From: Treponema putidum
GTDB taxonomy: Bacteria; Spirochaetota; Spirochaetia; Treponematales; Treponemataceae
Direction of reading: 5' to 3'
Assembly: GCF_000755145.1 (NCBI RefSeq)
Contig: NZ_CP009228.1
Coordinates: 2,527,694 to 2,591,693 of the forward strand
DNA: 64,000 nucleotides
Made by a program: the position numbers and the translations under genes. Shown here piece after piece: positions 9,115 through 18,121 of the stretch. Under the pieces are notes generated by a model, which saw nothing but the letters and a program-made list of their open reading frames with translations, ran no database searches and was not told the DNA's origin. The first letter of the stretch is position 1. Each line of letters opens with the position of its first letter.

Positions 9115-10050
9115 TTATAAATTTAGCTTAGCCCGTGTCTTTACATGAAGCGGATCAAATTTTAATGCCCTGCGCCATTCTGCACGTGCCTTTATCATAT
9201 CACCCTGAAGTTCATATATAACACCCAAACCGTAGTGAGCATCGGCAGAGGTCATATCCTTTTCGAGGATTGTATTGAATTCTTGTAATGCATCTTCTAT
9301 TTTGCCTTCATCAAGAAGTAAACTACCTAATAAGTATCGGCATTTTAACTCTAAAAGTGTATCCTTTGTTTTATCGATTGTCTCAAATAAATATAACTTA
9401 GCATTTTGCTGATCCGAAACTTTGATATAATTTTCTGCAAGAGCGAAAAAAAGTAAATCCGAAGGGTTATCTGAAAGGGCTTCAGAAAAAGCATCTATGG
9501 CTCTTTCCGGTTCTCCCAAAACAGAAGCCGCCATTCCTCTAAACTCGGACAAATCTTTAAATTTCTCTCCGGAATTATATGCCATATCCAAATACTTTAA
9601 TGCAAGGTCTGCATAATAATAACCCTTTTGATAATAAGCCTTCCCCAAAACATAAGCAATCTTAGCTTGCTGAGATTTTGACACACGATACAAGGCCTGC
9701 CTCAAATTCAAAATAGAATCATTTAGATAAGAATAACTTAAAGAAAAGTCGGTTTGCTCGGCAAAAATATAATAAGAGGCAAAACCTCTCAAGGCTAAGG
9801 CTTCACCGTCATATGCCCTCTTTTTTAAAATAACTTCGGTTTTTTGATATACATTTTCATAGTTTTTTTCGGACCAATCGGCATAAATTTCCTTCATAGA
9901 AGGAAGCCCCTTATAATTTTTTATATAATCATATAAAAGGAAGGAAGCCGTAGACAAACACAAAAATATAAGAAGAACTATAAAGAATTTCTTAGTTCTT
10001 CTTTTTTTTATTGAGAAATTTTTATTATGCCTATCTCTTCCAAATTCCAT
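9115..10050 (-). CDS. Membrane-anchored tetratricopeptide protein
   Basis: A 311-residue protein with a basic N-terminus and one transmembrane segment (about residues 22-43). Several TPR units follow, for example [43 protein letters not shown] and [22 protein letters not shown]. The repeats would face the periplasm and bind protein partners. It lies 16 bases upstream of the mreB start, so it is probably the promoter-proximal gene of the cell-shape operon and may be a lineage-specific elongasome accessory. The partner is unknown; the role is inferred from position only. Confidence 0.8.
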   Translation of the reverse strand: MEFGRDRHNKNFSIKKRRTKKFFIVLLIFLCLSTASFLLYDYIKNYKGLPSMKEIYADWSEKNYENVYQKTEVILKKRAYDGEALALRGFASYYIFAEQTDFSLSYSYLNDSILNLRQALYRVSKSQQAKIAYVLGKAYYQKGYYYADLALKYLDMAYNSGEKFKDLSEFRGMAASVLGEPERAIDAFSEALSDNPSDLLFFALAENYIKVSDQQNAKLYLFETIDKTKDTLLELKCRYLLGSLLLDEGKIEDALQEFNTILEKDMTSADAHYGLGVIYELQGDMIKARAEWRRALKFDPLHVKTRAKLNL

Positions 10051-10069
10051 GTTATAATACCTTAAAAAA

Positions 10070-10411
10070 GGGATTAATAAGCCGGATTCTGTTTCTGTAA
10101 AACAGACGGAACCATCTTTCTTAAGCCTGCTTTACAACAGACTTTTATTGCGGTTAACCCGTAAATTAAGAATCGGAGATTCTTTACTGCTTAACCTTGC
10201 TCCCGATGAGGTTTACATTGCCGTTTCCGTTACCTAAAACGCGGTGAGCTCTTACCTCGCCCTTTCACCCTTACCTAAAAATGCGGCGGTTTACTTTCTG
10301 TTGCACTATCTGTAGACGAAAACTTTTATTTCCGCCCCCCGGCCGTTAGCCGGCATCGTTTCCGAAGGAGTCCGGACTTTCCTCTGCAAACGCAGCGGTT
10401 CCCTTAATCCC
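10070..10411 (-). ncRNA. rnpB: RNase P RNA (catalytic subunit)
   Basis: On the reverse strand the RNA opens with GGGATTAA (complement of 10404-10411). It then contains the conserved P4 element GAGGAAAGTCCGGACTCC and ends in the conserved AGAATCCGGCTTAT. The two ends pair as helix P1 (GGGATTAA with TTAATCCC, 10070-10077). Six T follow the end, so P1 plus this tract could also terminate transcription. The length of about 342 nt fits a bacterial type A RNA. It processes the 5' ends of pre-tRNAs. Confidence 0.95.
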
Positions 10412-10419
10412 AAAATTAT

Positions 10420-11250
10420 TTAATCCTCGTCTTTACCGTTTTCAAAGCTCGAAAGGAATTCCTCATTTGACGAATCATCAATATCAAGCAATCCTTCCAT
10501 ATCGGAATCATTAAAATATGCATCCTGCTCAGTCGTTAATTCGGATTCTTCATAGAATAAAATACGGCTGCAGTAGGGGCAAAATTTTATATCATTACCC
10601 GCTCTGACTTCATTTACAAATTGAGCAGGAAGAATCATATGACAGCCCATACAAACATTTCCTTGAATGGAAACTATACCTACTCCCTGTTTATTTTTAA
10701 TAATTCTATCAAATTTAAACATAGTCTCATCGCTTAAACCCGGGGACAGTCTTTTTTCTTCACGCTTTAATTCTTCAACTTTATTTTGTTTTTCAGTGAC
10801 TTCAGAATCTAAAAGCTGTTTGTGCTCTTTAAGCTCATTTTCGGTTTGCTCGATAAGTTCTTCTTCCTGTTTAATATTTGTATCTAAAATTTTAAATTGG
10901 CTTTCAAGCCTTTGAAGTTCTTTTCTTATAGTTTCCGTTTTTGCAGTAGAATCATCGATTTCCTTTTGCAAGATTTCATATTCACGCTGAGTTTCAATAT
11001 TATCCATTGCTTTTTCAGCCTTTTCTCTTTTTTGTTCAGCTTCAAAAAGATCGGCCTTTAAAACGGCAATACCTTTACGCAGCTCTTCATACTCGCTGTT
11101 CTTTTCAATATATCCGAACTTTAGTTTTTCCAAAAGCTCCTCTTGAGTAGTAAGAGCTTTAGGCGCATCCAAGATTTCGGTTTCAAGTTCATTTTTTCGA
11201 GCAAGAATATCCTGTAAAGCTCTCAATTTTTCCAATACATCATTATCCAT
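10420..11250 (-). CDS. Coiled-coil protein with C4 zinc ribbon
   Basis: The 276-residue protein has a long coiled coil (about residues 5-170, rich in Glu/Lys heptads such as RKELQRLESQFKIL). A C-terminal zinc ribbon follows with CMGCH and CPYC pairs about 22 residues apart, then an acidic tail. This is the architecture of the widespread bacterial C4-type zinc-ribbon family (zf-RING_7), often located near RNase P RNA or rpoD. Nucleic-acid binding is likely but no specific activity can be assigned. It sits 46 bases after rpoD and 9 bases before the rnpB 5' end, so rnpB could lie on the same transcript. Confidence 0.85.
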   Translation of the reverse strand: MDNDVLEKLRALQDILARKNELETEILDAPKALTTQEELLEKLKFGYIEKNSEYEELRKGIAVLKADLFEAEQKREKAEKAMDNIETQREYEILQKEIDDSTAKTETIRKELQRLESQFKILDTNIKQEEELIEQTENELKEHKQLLDSEVTEKQNKVEELKREEKRLSPGLSDETMFKFDRIIKNKQGVGIVSIQGNVCMGCHMILPAQFVNEVRAGNDIKFCPYCSRILFYEESELTTEQDAYFNDSDMEGLLDIDDSSNEEFLSSFENGKDED

Positions 11251-11296
11251 AAATCACACCCCTTTAATTATCAAGATAAACGATTATCAATGATTA

Positions 11297-13156
11297 TCAA
11301 TTATCAAGATAGTCTTTTAATTTTCTGCTGCGTTTGGGATGGCGTAGACGCCTTAGTCCCTTTGCTTCTATTTGCCTTATTCTTTCGCGTGTTACATCAA
11401 AGTAAAGACCTACTTCTTCAAGAGTAAGAGGATAGCCGCCCTCAATACCGAAGCGCATTTTAAGAACTTCCTGTTCACGTTCCGGCAGACTTGAAAGTAC
11501 CATTTCAAGCTGTTCCTGTAAAAGAGTAAGCTCTGTTCTATTTGAAGGGTTTTCAACCCCCTTATCCTCGATTAAATCTCCCAAAAGCGTATCTTCTTCT
11601 TCACCTATAGGTGTTTCAAGCGATATGGGCTCCCTTGCGACATTTTTAACCTGTTTAACCTTTTCGATTGACCAGCCGAGCTGCAACGCTATTTCATCAT
11701 CATTAGGTTCGCGGCCGAGTTTTTGCATGAGCTGGCGGGATTCCCTATTTACCTTGTTTATCTGTTCAATCATATGAACAGGAACTCGGATTGTACGAGC
11801 CTGATCCGATATTGAACGCGTAATAGCCTGCCTAATCCACCAAGTAGCATATGTAGAAAATTTATACCCTTTACGGTATTCAAATTTTTCGACAGCCTTT
11901 ATAAGACCTATATTTCCCTCTTGCACAAGATCAAAAAACTGTAAACCTCTGTTAATGTACTTTTTTGCAATAGAAACTACAAGGCGCAAATTTGCATTTA
12001 TCAGTTTATCTTTTGCACTTTTAAGCATCCTCTGGCCGTTTTTTATTTCCGAAGTAAGCCCAATAACTTCATCGACTGTTGCCTCAAAATCGTATTCAAT
12101 CTTGCGAATTTTACGGGTCAATACTTGAATTTGAGTATATATATCCTTTACCTCATTAGCGGAAATTTTAAGCTCTTTTTCAAGTTTTTCTCTTTCCCGA
12201 GGAATTGCAAGACGTTTACCAAGCTTTCTTAAATCGGCATAAGTTTTTATGCCAAGCTGTTTTTCTTTTCTTTCTTTTTTATTTTGATAGTCCCGAACTT
12301 TTTCCGTCGCTTCAATAAATCTGTCCGAAATTTTTTCAATTTCTTCCGATTCAATGTAAATACGTTTTAAATTATTGAAAATTTTTTTTCGTAAATTTTG
12401 AAGTTCAGGATTTTCCAAAAAACTTTCCAAAACTTCACGATCATAACAGTGCTTTTTTAAGGACATATATTGCTTTATTTCGGAATATATGTTCCTTAAA
12501 CTATCGCCGTAAACCTGCTTGAGACGTTTTTTTTCGGCCATTTCTTCACTTAATTCTTTACGTGGTTTATTGGATTCTGCAGGATCCAGCTTTGAAAAGG
12601 CTTTTTGTCCGATTACAAAAAATTCGGGAATTAAAATACCTGAATTCTTTATAACCTTTTTTATGATAGCCTCTCCGTCTTCCATACTTTTAGAAAGAGA
12701 AACTTCCTCATCGGCAGTTAAAAGGTCTTCTTTGCCTATTTCTTGAAGATAAAGTTTAATCGGATCATCAACTCCGGCTTCATGAGAAGTTTTAATCAGC
12801 TTTTTTATCGGTTCATGCTGAGGCTTATCTTTTTCTTGATATAGAATTTCAATATCATCCGAGTAAGAAGTCTTTATATCATCAGAGTCATCTTCATACT
12901 CATCATCCAATAATTGATAGTCGTCATTCCCATTGCCTTGAAACTCGGATTCCGATTCCGAATTAGCTTCAGATATCCCTTCATTTTTTATTTGAACGCC
13001 GGCACCTTCCAAAATATCCAGAATATCCGGTATAGTTTCCGGAGACATTAAGTCTTCGGGCAGTAGATCGTCAAGATCACTCAATCCTATTGTGCGGTTT
13101 CTTTTGGCATATTCCAAAAGTTTAATAACCGCAGGATTCTTTTCGAGATCAGTCAT
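11297..13156 (-). CDS. rpoD: Primary RNA polymerase sigma factor (sigma-70)
   Basis: RpoD directs RNA polymerase to housekeeping promoters. The 619-residue protein has an acidic region 1.1 (about 1-110), a region 1.2 segment [18 protein letters not shown], and a long non-conserved insert (about 190-370). Regions 2.1-2.4 include [31 protein letters not shown] and [16 protein letters not shown], and region 4.2 [22 protein letters not shown] holds the -35 reader helix. Several promoters in this window match the TTGACA-17-TATAAT pattern this factor should read. The gene follows dnaG by 20 bases, as in the classic macromolecular-synthesis operon, but rpsU is absent. Confidence 0.97.
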   Translation of the reverse strand: MTDLEKNPAVIKLLEYAKRNRTIGLSDLDDLLPEDLMSPETIPDILDILEGAGVQIKNEGISEANSESESEFQGNGNDDYQLLDDEYEDDSDDIKTSYSDDIEILYQEKDKPQHEPIKKLIKTSHEAGVDDPIKLYLQEIGKEDLLTADEEVSLSKSMEDGEAIIKKVIKNSGILIPEFFVIGQKAFSKLDPAESNKPRKELSEEMAEKKRLKQVYGDSLRNIYSEIKQYMSLKKHCYDREVLESFLENPELQNLRKKIFNNLKRIYIESEEIEKISDRFIEATEKVRDYQNKKERKEKQLGIKTYADLRKLGKRLAIPREREKLEKELKISANEVKDIYTQIQVLTRKIRKIEYDFEATVDEVIGLTSEIKNGQRMLKSAKDKLINANLRLVVSIAKKYINRGLQFFDLVQEGNIGLIKAVEKFEYRKGYKFSTYATWWIRQAITRSISDQARTIRVPVHMIEQINKVNRESRQLMQKLGREPNDDEIALQLGWSIEKVKQVKNVAREPISLETPIGEEEDTLLGDLIEDKGVENPSNRTELTLLQEQLEMVLSSLPEREQEVLKMRFGIEGGYPLTLEEVGLYFDVTRERIRQIEAKGLRRLRHPKRSRKLKDYLDN

Positions 13157-13176
13157 ACACCTTTCCCTTTAATTTT

Positions 13177-14934
13177 TTAGTTCAATGTCGATACTCTTTT
13201 TTCTTCCATAAGTTCTTTTGTCAAGTTTACGGTATCGGCACTTCCTTCTCCATGCAACAATCTCAGTTTGCCTATGATCTTGTCTTTTTGTTTTTGCAGA
13301 ATATTTTGTTTTATAAAATTTATGCCGTCATTGACTACCTTCTCAGAATTGTCGGCGAATTCACCTTTAGAAATTGTTTGAGAAACAACATTCTTTAATT
13401 TTTCATCACCGCATCTGTGCATTAGATTTGCATAAGTATAGGCACCATCTCTATAACATTCTTCTAAAACAATGAACAACTGTCTGGCATAAAAATCCTC
13501 AAAATCATCAGAATCCAATTGTGAACGCAACCGGGAAAACAGATCAGGGTTTGCAGCAACTGCAAGCACCAATCGTAACTCGCCGTTCATTTTTATATCT
13601 ACCGGTCTTTGTTTTACTTCGTCAACCATATGCCTTAAAGCCTTTTTTTCGCGGTTAGCGTAATCGCTGAAAATAGATTGTTGACTGACACCAAAGGCCG
13701 ATGAAAGTTTAGAAATTGAAGACTCTCTTTGAATATCGGATTCCAAGACCTCAATATACGGAAACAAAAAGGCTATAGCCCGTGCCTTCCCTTCCGGACT
13801 GCTTACATCAAATTTCATGGACGCAATTTGTATAAGATAATCATCGTCTAATATAGCACATTCCAAAAGAAATTTCAAGCCTTCTTTTCCTTTTTTTTGT
13901 AGAATTTCAGAAGGGTCTTTTCCGTCTTTTATGTATAAAACGCGTACATTTACTCCCTGTCCTCGGCAAAGTTTTATAGCCTTGTATGAAGCCTCCTGAC
14001 CTGCCCGATCGGAATCAAAGGAAAGATAAAATGTTTCGGCAAAGGACTTTAAGAGTTTTACCTGCTCTTCGGTAAGAGCCGTCCCTAAGGGAGCTACGGC
14101 ATTCTCAATTCCGGCCTGAAAAAAGGCTAAAACGTCCATATAGCCTTCACATAAGATTACCGACTTCAATTTTCTGATTTCGGGCAAGGCATGATGAAAT
14201 GCAAAAACCGTTTCTCCCTTCTTGTATTGAGGCATGTCGGAAGAATTTAAATATTTTGCTCCCTCTCCTTCCAAAATCCGTCCTCCGAATGCGATAGTTT
14301 TACCATGTCTGTCACAAATCGGAAACATAAGTCTGTCGGAAAAAAAAGCCATATTTTTATACTTTTTAGAAAAAAGACCTGTTTTGGCTAATAAGTCTTC
14401 AGAATAGTTTTTTGACAATAAAAATTTATAAAGCCAATATCTGTCTTGAGGAGCATAGCCCAGATTAAATTTTTCTATTATTTCAGGAGAAACGCTGCGG
14501 GAAAGGAGGTAATCAAGGGCTTTTCTCCCTAGATGATTTTGAGTTAGAAGAAAATGAAAACTGCCCGCTACTTTGTCATAAAGCTCTAAAATATCATCCT
14601 TAAGTTTTGAATCTTCATCAGGAACATAGGTACCGCCTTCATAGATAACCTCGATGCCTGCATTTTTTGCAAGCCTCTCTACGGCTTCCATAAAGGAAAG
14701 TTTTTCCATTTCCATCAAAAAGTTGATTATTCCCCCGCCCTTGTGGCAGCCGAAACAATAATACATCTTTTTATCGGGAACGACATTAAACGACGGAGTT
14801 TTTTCGTTATGGAAAGGACAGCAGCCCCACCAGTTTGTTCCCCGTTTTTCCAAGCGGGTATAGTTCTCGACAAGGGATACAATATCCGTCATTTCGGTTA
14901 CTGCATCGATTGTTTTTGAACTTATTCTAGGCAT
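13177..14934 (-). CDS. dnaG: DNA primase
   Basis: DnaG makes RNA primers at the replication fork. An N-terminal CHC2 zinc finger is visible (CPFHNEKTPSFNV then YYCFGCHKGG, residues about 38-66). The catalytic core has RLMFPICDRHGKTIAFGGRIL and the Toprim residues ILCEGYMDVLAFFQ and FDSDRAGQEA (about 265-315). A C-terminal helical region would bind the DnaB helicase. The 585-residue length is usual. It opens the dnaG-rpoD block, read away from comM. Confidence 0.97.
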   Translation of the reverse strand: MPRISSKTIDAVTEMTDIVSLVENYTRLEKRGTNWWGCCPFHNEKTPSFNVVPDKKMYYCFGCHKGGGIINFLMEMEKLSFMEAVERLAKNAGIEVIYEGGTYVPDEDSKLKDDILELYDKVAGSFHFLLTQNHLGRKALDYLLSRSVSPEIIEKFNLGYAPQDRYWLYKFLLSKNYSEDLLAKTGLFSKKYKNMAFFSDRLMFPICDRHGKTIAFGGRILEGEGAKYLNSSDMPQYKKGETVFAFHHALPEIRKLKSVILCEGYMDVLAFFQAGIENAVAPLGTALTEEQVKLLKSFAETFYLSFDSDRAGQEASYKAIKLCRGQGVNVRVLYIKDGKDPSEILQKKGKEGLKFLLECAILDDDYLIQIASMKFDVSSPEGKARAIAFLFPYIEVLESDIQRESSISKLSSAFGVSQQSIFSDYANREKKALRHMVDEVKQRPVDIKMNGELRLVLAVAANPDLFSRLRSQLDSDDFEDFYARQLFIVLEECYRDGAYTYANLMHRCGDEKLKNVVSQTISKGEFADNSEKVVNDGINFIKQNILQKQKDKIIGKLRLLHGEGSADTVNLTKELMEEKRVSTLN

Positions 14935-15026
14935 TTATCCCTCCTTAACTTTTATAAGCAAGAGATTTTACTATAAAAAGGCTTAAAAATCAAGGACTCG
15001 AAAATTTCGAAAAATTTCCTCAAAAT

Positions 15027-15056
15027 TTACAAACTTTCTTAAAAAATCTTACTATA
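15027..15056 (+). promoter_or_regulatory. Possible comM promoter
   Basis: TTTACA (15027-15032) and TACTAT (15051-15056) are separated by 18 bases. They lie in the 184-base AT-rich gap between the divergent dnaG and comM genes. The match is moderate and other AT-rich boxes lie nearby. Confidence 0.35.
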
Positions 15057-15118
15057 TAAATCATTTTTTTTATAAAATAATAGTAGAAAAGTCTATCTGC
15101 TATAGGAGAGATGTAGAA

Positions 15119-16867
15119 ATGGAAATTTTAAGTTTTTCGTCATTTGGGTATGAAGGAGAATTGATTAAGGTTGAGGCTGATTTAAGGCGGGGATTGCCGG
15201 TTATCGACATAGTGGGGCTCCCCGGTTCTGCCGTAAAGGAAGCAAGGGATAGGATGAGGGCGGCTATCAGAAATTCAGGACTTGAATTTCCTGTAAGCAG
15301 GATATTGATAAATTTAAGCCCTGCCGACCAAAAAAAAGAAGGAAGCGGCTTTGATCTTCCTATTGCCGTCGCAGTCCTAACGGCAAAAGAAGCGGAGAAA
15401 AATTCGGAAACAATTAAAGCAAAAGCCCAAACTATCATCCTAACAGATTATCCAAAAGATAGACCAACTGGTGTTCCAACGGATGATCTGACGGATGACT
15501 CAACAGACAAAAAATCCGTTATGATTATGGGTGAGCTTGAGCTTTCAGGCAGAGTAAGACCTGTAAGGGGTCTTATAGGAGCTATTTCGGCCGCCCGTTC
15601 TCAGGGCATCAAATATTTTATAGTTCCAAAAGAAAACGAAGCCGAGGCACTCATAGAAGACGGCATCAACGTATTCGGCGTATCGGATTTAATCGAAGCT
15701 TTAGAATTTTTCTACAAAATAGAAAACGGAGAGCTCAATAAAAAAAATCATATCGAAAAAAAAGAGACCTTACACAATACAGGCACAGCGCCTCTTTTTG
15801 TATGGAGCGGTACGGAAAAACAGGAAGATTTCGATTTTGAAAAAGATTCAAAAAAAGGACTCGGCTTGGTAAGAGGCTTTGAAGATATCCGCGGGCAGGA
15901 CGGCCTAATCCGTGCACTTGAAATAGCGGCGGCAGGAGGGCATAACCTGATAGCCTACGGCCCTCCAGGTTGCGGAAAAACCCTCTCTTTGAGCCGTTTT
16001 CCACTTCTCCTCCCCGACATGGATGAAAAAACCTCCATGGAAACAACCCGCATTTACAGCATCGCAGGCCTTTTACCTCAATCCATTCAAAAGGATAGGC
16101 TCTTAAAAAGGCCTCCCTTTAGAAGCCCATCCCAAAATGCAAGTATGGAGGGCATCATAGGCGGTGCCGGAAAATGTATGCCCGGTGAAGTCTCCCTCGC
16201 TCACGGGGGCGTTCTTTTTTTGGATGAAGCGGCTCAATTTAAGGCAAGCGTTTTACAAAGTTTGCGCGCCCCCTTAGAAACAGGAAGCGTAACCTTAAGC
16301 CGAGCCGGAAGAAGCAGCACCTTCCCTGCCCGCTTTCAACTCCTCCTTGCAATTAACCCATGCCCTTGCGGAAACTTTGGAAGCTCAGGAAAGATCTGTA
16401 CCTGTCTCCCATACGAAATCGAAAAATATTGGAAAAAACTCACAGCTCCCCTCTTGGACAGAATAGATATAAGAGTTCCGGTTATGCCGCCCAAGCCTGA
16501 AAATATTTTAGCGGAAGCAAAATATTCTACCGAAACGATGAGACAAAAAATAAAAAATGCAAGGCTCATTCAATGGGAAAGATTAACATTCGTAAACAGG
16601 GAGAAAAAAGTGCAAAACATAATTTATGAAAACGCAAAGCTCTCACCGCAAGAAACGGCTGAAGTTTGCAAAATGAGCTGTGAAGCGGAAAGATTTTTTT
16701 CTGCAATTGTAGAAGCAAAAAAACTTTCAGGCAGGGGAAGCCATGCCCTCTTAAAAATATCCCGCACAATTGCCGACATCGAATCGAACCAAAATATCTC
16801 ATTAGCCCATATCGAAGAAGCGGCAGCCTTAAGACAGTGGATAAAGTATCTTCCGGATTTTTTATAA
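15119..16867 (+). CDS. comM: YifB/ComM-family Mg-chelatase-like AAA+ ATPase
   Basis: In naturally competent bacteria ComM is a hexameric helicase that helps branch migration of incoming DNA; elsewhere the role is less clear. The 582-residue protein has the N-terminal ChlI-like domain (GLPVIDIVGLPGSAVKEARDR), Walker A GPPGCGKTLSLSRFP (about residue 282), Walker B GVLFLDEAAQF (about 364) and the Cys-rich NPCPCGNFG..CTC segment (about 418). An unusual Thr/Asp-rich insertion near residues 105-130 (PTGVPTDDLTDDSTDK) lies inside the first domain and looks like a small in-frame repeat expansion. AGGAGAG precedes the ATG. It is read divergently from dnaG. Confidence 0.9.
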   Translation: MEILSFSSFGYEGELIKVEADLRRGLPVIDIVGLPGSAVKEARDRMRAAIRNSGLEFPVSRILINLSPADQKKEGSGFDLPIAVAVLTAKEAEKNSETIKAKAQTIILTDYPKDRPTGVPTDDLTDDSTDKKSVMIMGELELSGRVRPVRGLIGAISAARSQGIKYFIVPKENEAEALIEDGINVFGVSDLIEALEFFYKIENGELNKKNHIEKKETLHNTGTAPLFVWSGTEKQEDFDFEKDSKKGLGLVRGFEDIRGQDGLIRALEIAAAGGHNLIAYGPPGCGKTLSLSRFPLLLPDMDEKTSMETTRIYSIAGLLPQSIQKDRLLKRPPFRSPSQNASMEGIIGGAGKCMPGEVSLAHGGVLFLDEAAQFKASVLQSLRAPLETGSVTLSRAGRSSTFPARFQLLLAINPCPCGNFGSSGKICTCLPYEIEKYWKKLTAPLLDRIDIRVPVMPPKPENILAEAKYSTETMRQKIKNARLIQWERLTFVNREKKVQNIIYENAKLSPQETAEVCKMSCEAERFFSAIVEAKKLSGRGSHALLKISRTIADIESNQNISLAHIEEAAALRQWIKYLPDFL

Positions 16868-16891
16868 CCGGTTTTGACAAACCGGTTTTAT
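16866..16891 (+). terminator. Terminator after comM
   Basis: AACCGGTTT (16866-16874) and AAACCGGTT (16879-16887) form a 9-bp stem with a TGAC loop, followed by TTATT. The stem begins at the comM stop codon. Confidence 0.8.
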
Positions 16892-16967
16892 TGCTGGGAT
16901 TTTTTTACATTTTAAAAATAATCGATAAATAATTTATAGAGCAGACATTTAGAAGTAGATTAAGAGT

Positions 16968-17043
16968 TTGACTAGACAATAAAGAGCTTTTATATGGTAA
17001 TAGCAAAAAAAGTATTGACAAAAAGCGGTCTAGGTGTTAGATT
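16968..17043 (+). promoter_or_regulatory. Tandem promoters of the Panacea-type pair
   Basis: Two sigma-70-like promoters with 17-base spacers are visible. P1 is TTGACT (16968-16973) with TATATG (16991-16996). P2 is TTGACA (17015-17020) with TAGATT (17038-17043). P2 would start transcription near 17050, just before the AGGGGG ribosome site. This shows that the upstream in-frame ATG at 16994 is not the start. Confidence 0.7.
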
Positions 17044-17062
17044 AAAAATAAGGGGGTATTTT

Positions 17063-17623
17063 ATGAATATACATAAACTTATTGAAGTTGTAAATTATAT
17101 GCTCAAAAAATATGAGTGTCGGCTCAATTATACAAAGCTTCTTAAAATGCTCTACCTTGCAGATCGTCAATCATACAATGATACAGGCTCTTCTATTACG
17201 GGCGATACCTACACAGCCCTAAAAGCAGGTCCTATATTATCAAATACATATAATCTTATCCGTAATAAAGGCAAGCAAAACGATCAGAGCCTATGGAATA
17301 GCCGCTTTTTAAAAGACGGGTACGACCTTGTGGCTCTAACAGATAAGATACCCTGTAATACACTATCCGACTACGAAAAAGAAGTTTTAGATGGTATCGA
17401 CTCTAAATTTCATAATTACACATTTACAGATCTTATCGAATATACTCATGCAAACTGTCCCGAATGGAAATCCCCTAAAGATTCCGCCATTCCGATAAGT
17501 ATTGAATCTATTCTGCAAGCCCTAGGCAAAAGCCCCGATGAGATATCTTTTCTTATTGAAGAGGAACTATCTTTTGCTCAAGAAGAAGCTGCCCTTGCCC
17601 AACTATCGGAATTAAATGCCTAA
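17063..17623 (+). CDS. Panacea-domain (DUF4065) protein, probable antitoxin
   Basis: The start at 17063 (MNIHKLIEVVNYML) has AGGGGG nine bases upstream and lies downstream of both promoters. The 186-residue protein has the DUF4065/SocA-like pattern LNYTKLLKMLYLADRQ, DTYTALKAGPILSNTYNLI and YTFTDLIEYTHANCPEW. Panacea domains act as antitoxins for many unrelated toxins. The last bases overlap the next start by eight bases, as in a toxin-antitoxin pair. A variant in which the partner is not toxic cannot be excluded without tests. Confidence 0.75.
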   Translation: MNIHKLIEVVNYMLKKYECRLNYTKLLKMLYLADRQSYNDTGSSITGDTYTALKAGPILSNTYNLIRNKGKQNDQSLWNSRFLKDGYDLVALTDKIPCNTLSDYEKEVLDGIDSKFHNYTFTDLIEYTHANCPEWKSPKDSAIPISIESILQALGKSPDEISFLIEEELSFAQEEAALAQLSELNA

Positions 17624-17996
17624 AAAAACAGCCTTTTTAAGAAAGCCTGAAAAATCTAAATCCGGCGAAGAATTTCGCCATTTGCGTATTGTAGTCTCCG
17701 ATTCCGATAAAAATAATGAGCAAATAGTGGTATCCGTTACTTCTTTAAAATTTGATAATCAAGATACAAGCTGTATAATACATCCAGGTGAGCATCCTTT
17801 TATAAAGCATAAATCTATCGTAGATTTTAAACGTACAAAAATTATGTCCACAATAGATATTATAAACGGTATCAATAAAGGCTGGCTAATAAAAAAAGAA
17901 GATATATCCGATACACTTTTAACAAGAATACAAAATGCCTTAAAGCAATCTAAATTTATATCTGCCGAGATTAAATATCTTTTTCCGTATCTGTAA
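17616..17996 (+). CDS. Small partner of the Panacea protein, putative toxin
   Basis: A 126-residue basic protein, not recognised with certainty. It has a beta-rich core with the motif IIHPGEHPFIKHKSIVDFKR near residues 50-70, and ends in AEIKYLFPYL. The HPFIKH(K/D)S pattern is one I associate with small proteins of mobile elements, but no activity is assigned. It overlaps the antitoxin-like gene by eight bases and shares its promoters, so toxin is the natural inference from context. Confidence 0.6.
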   Translation: MPKKTAFLRKPEKSKSGEEFRHLRIVVSDSDKNNEQIVVSVTSLKFDNQDTSCIIHPGEHPFIKHKSIVDFKRTKIMSTIDIINGINKGWLIKKEDISDTLLTRIQNALKQSKFISAEIKYLFPYL

Positions 17997-18063
17997 CAAT
18001 CCAAGCAATAAAGCAGATTTTTTGAAGTACTTATTATAAGCTTGTCAATACTTTTTTCACACC

Positions 18064-18093
18064 TTGCAGGAAACCGCTTAACTGTGATATAAT
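18064..18093 (+). promoter_or_regulatory. Promoter of the phosphosugar mutase operon
   Basis: TTGCAG (18064-18069), an 18-base spacer and TATAAT (18088-18093). The ATG at 18122 follows a GGAGG site near 18110. Confidence 0.6.
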
Positions 18094-18121
18094 TATAAAG
18101 TCATAAACGGAGGTTTTCTGT

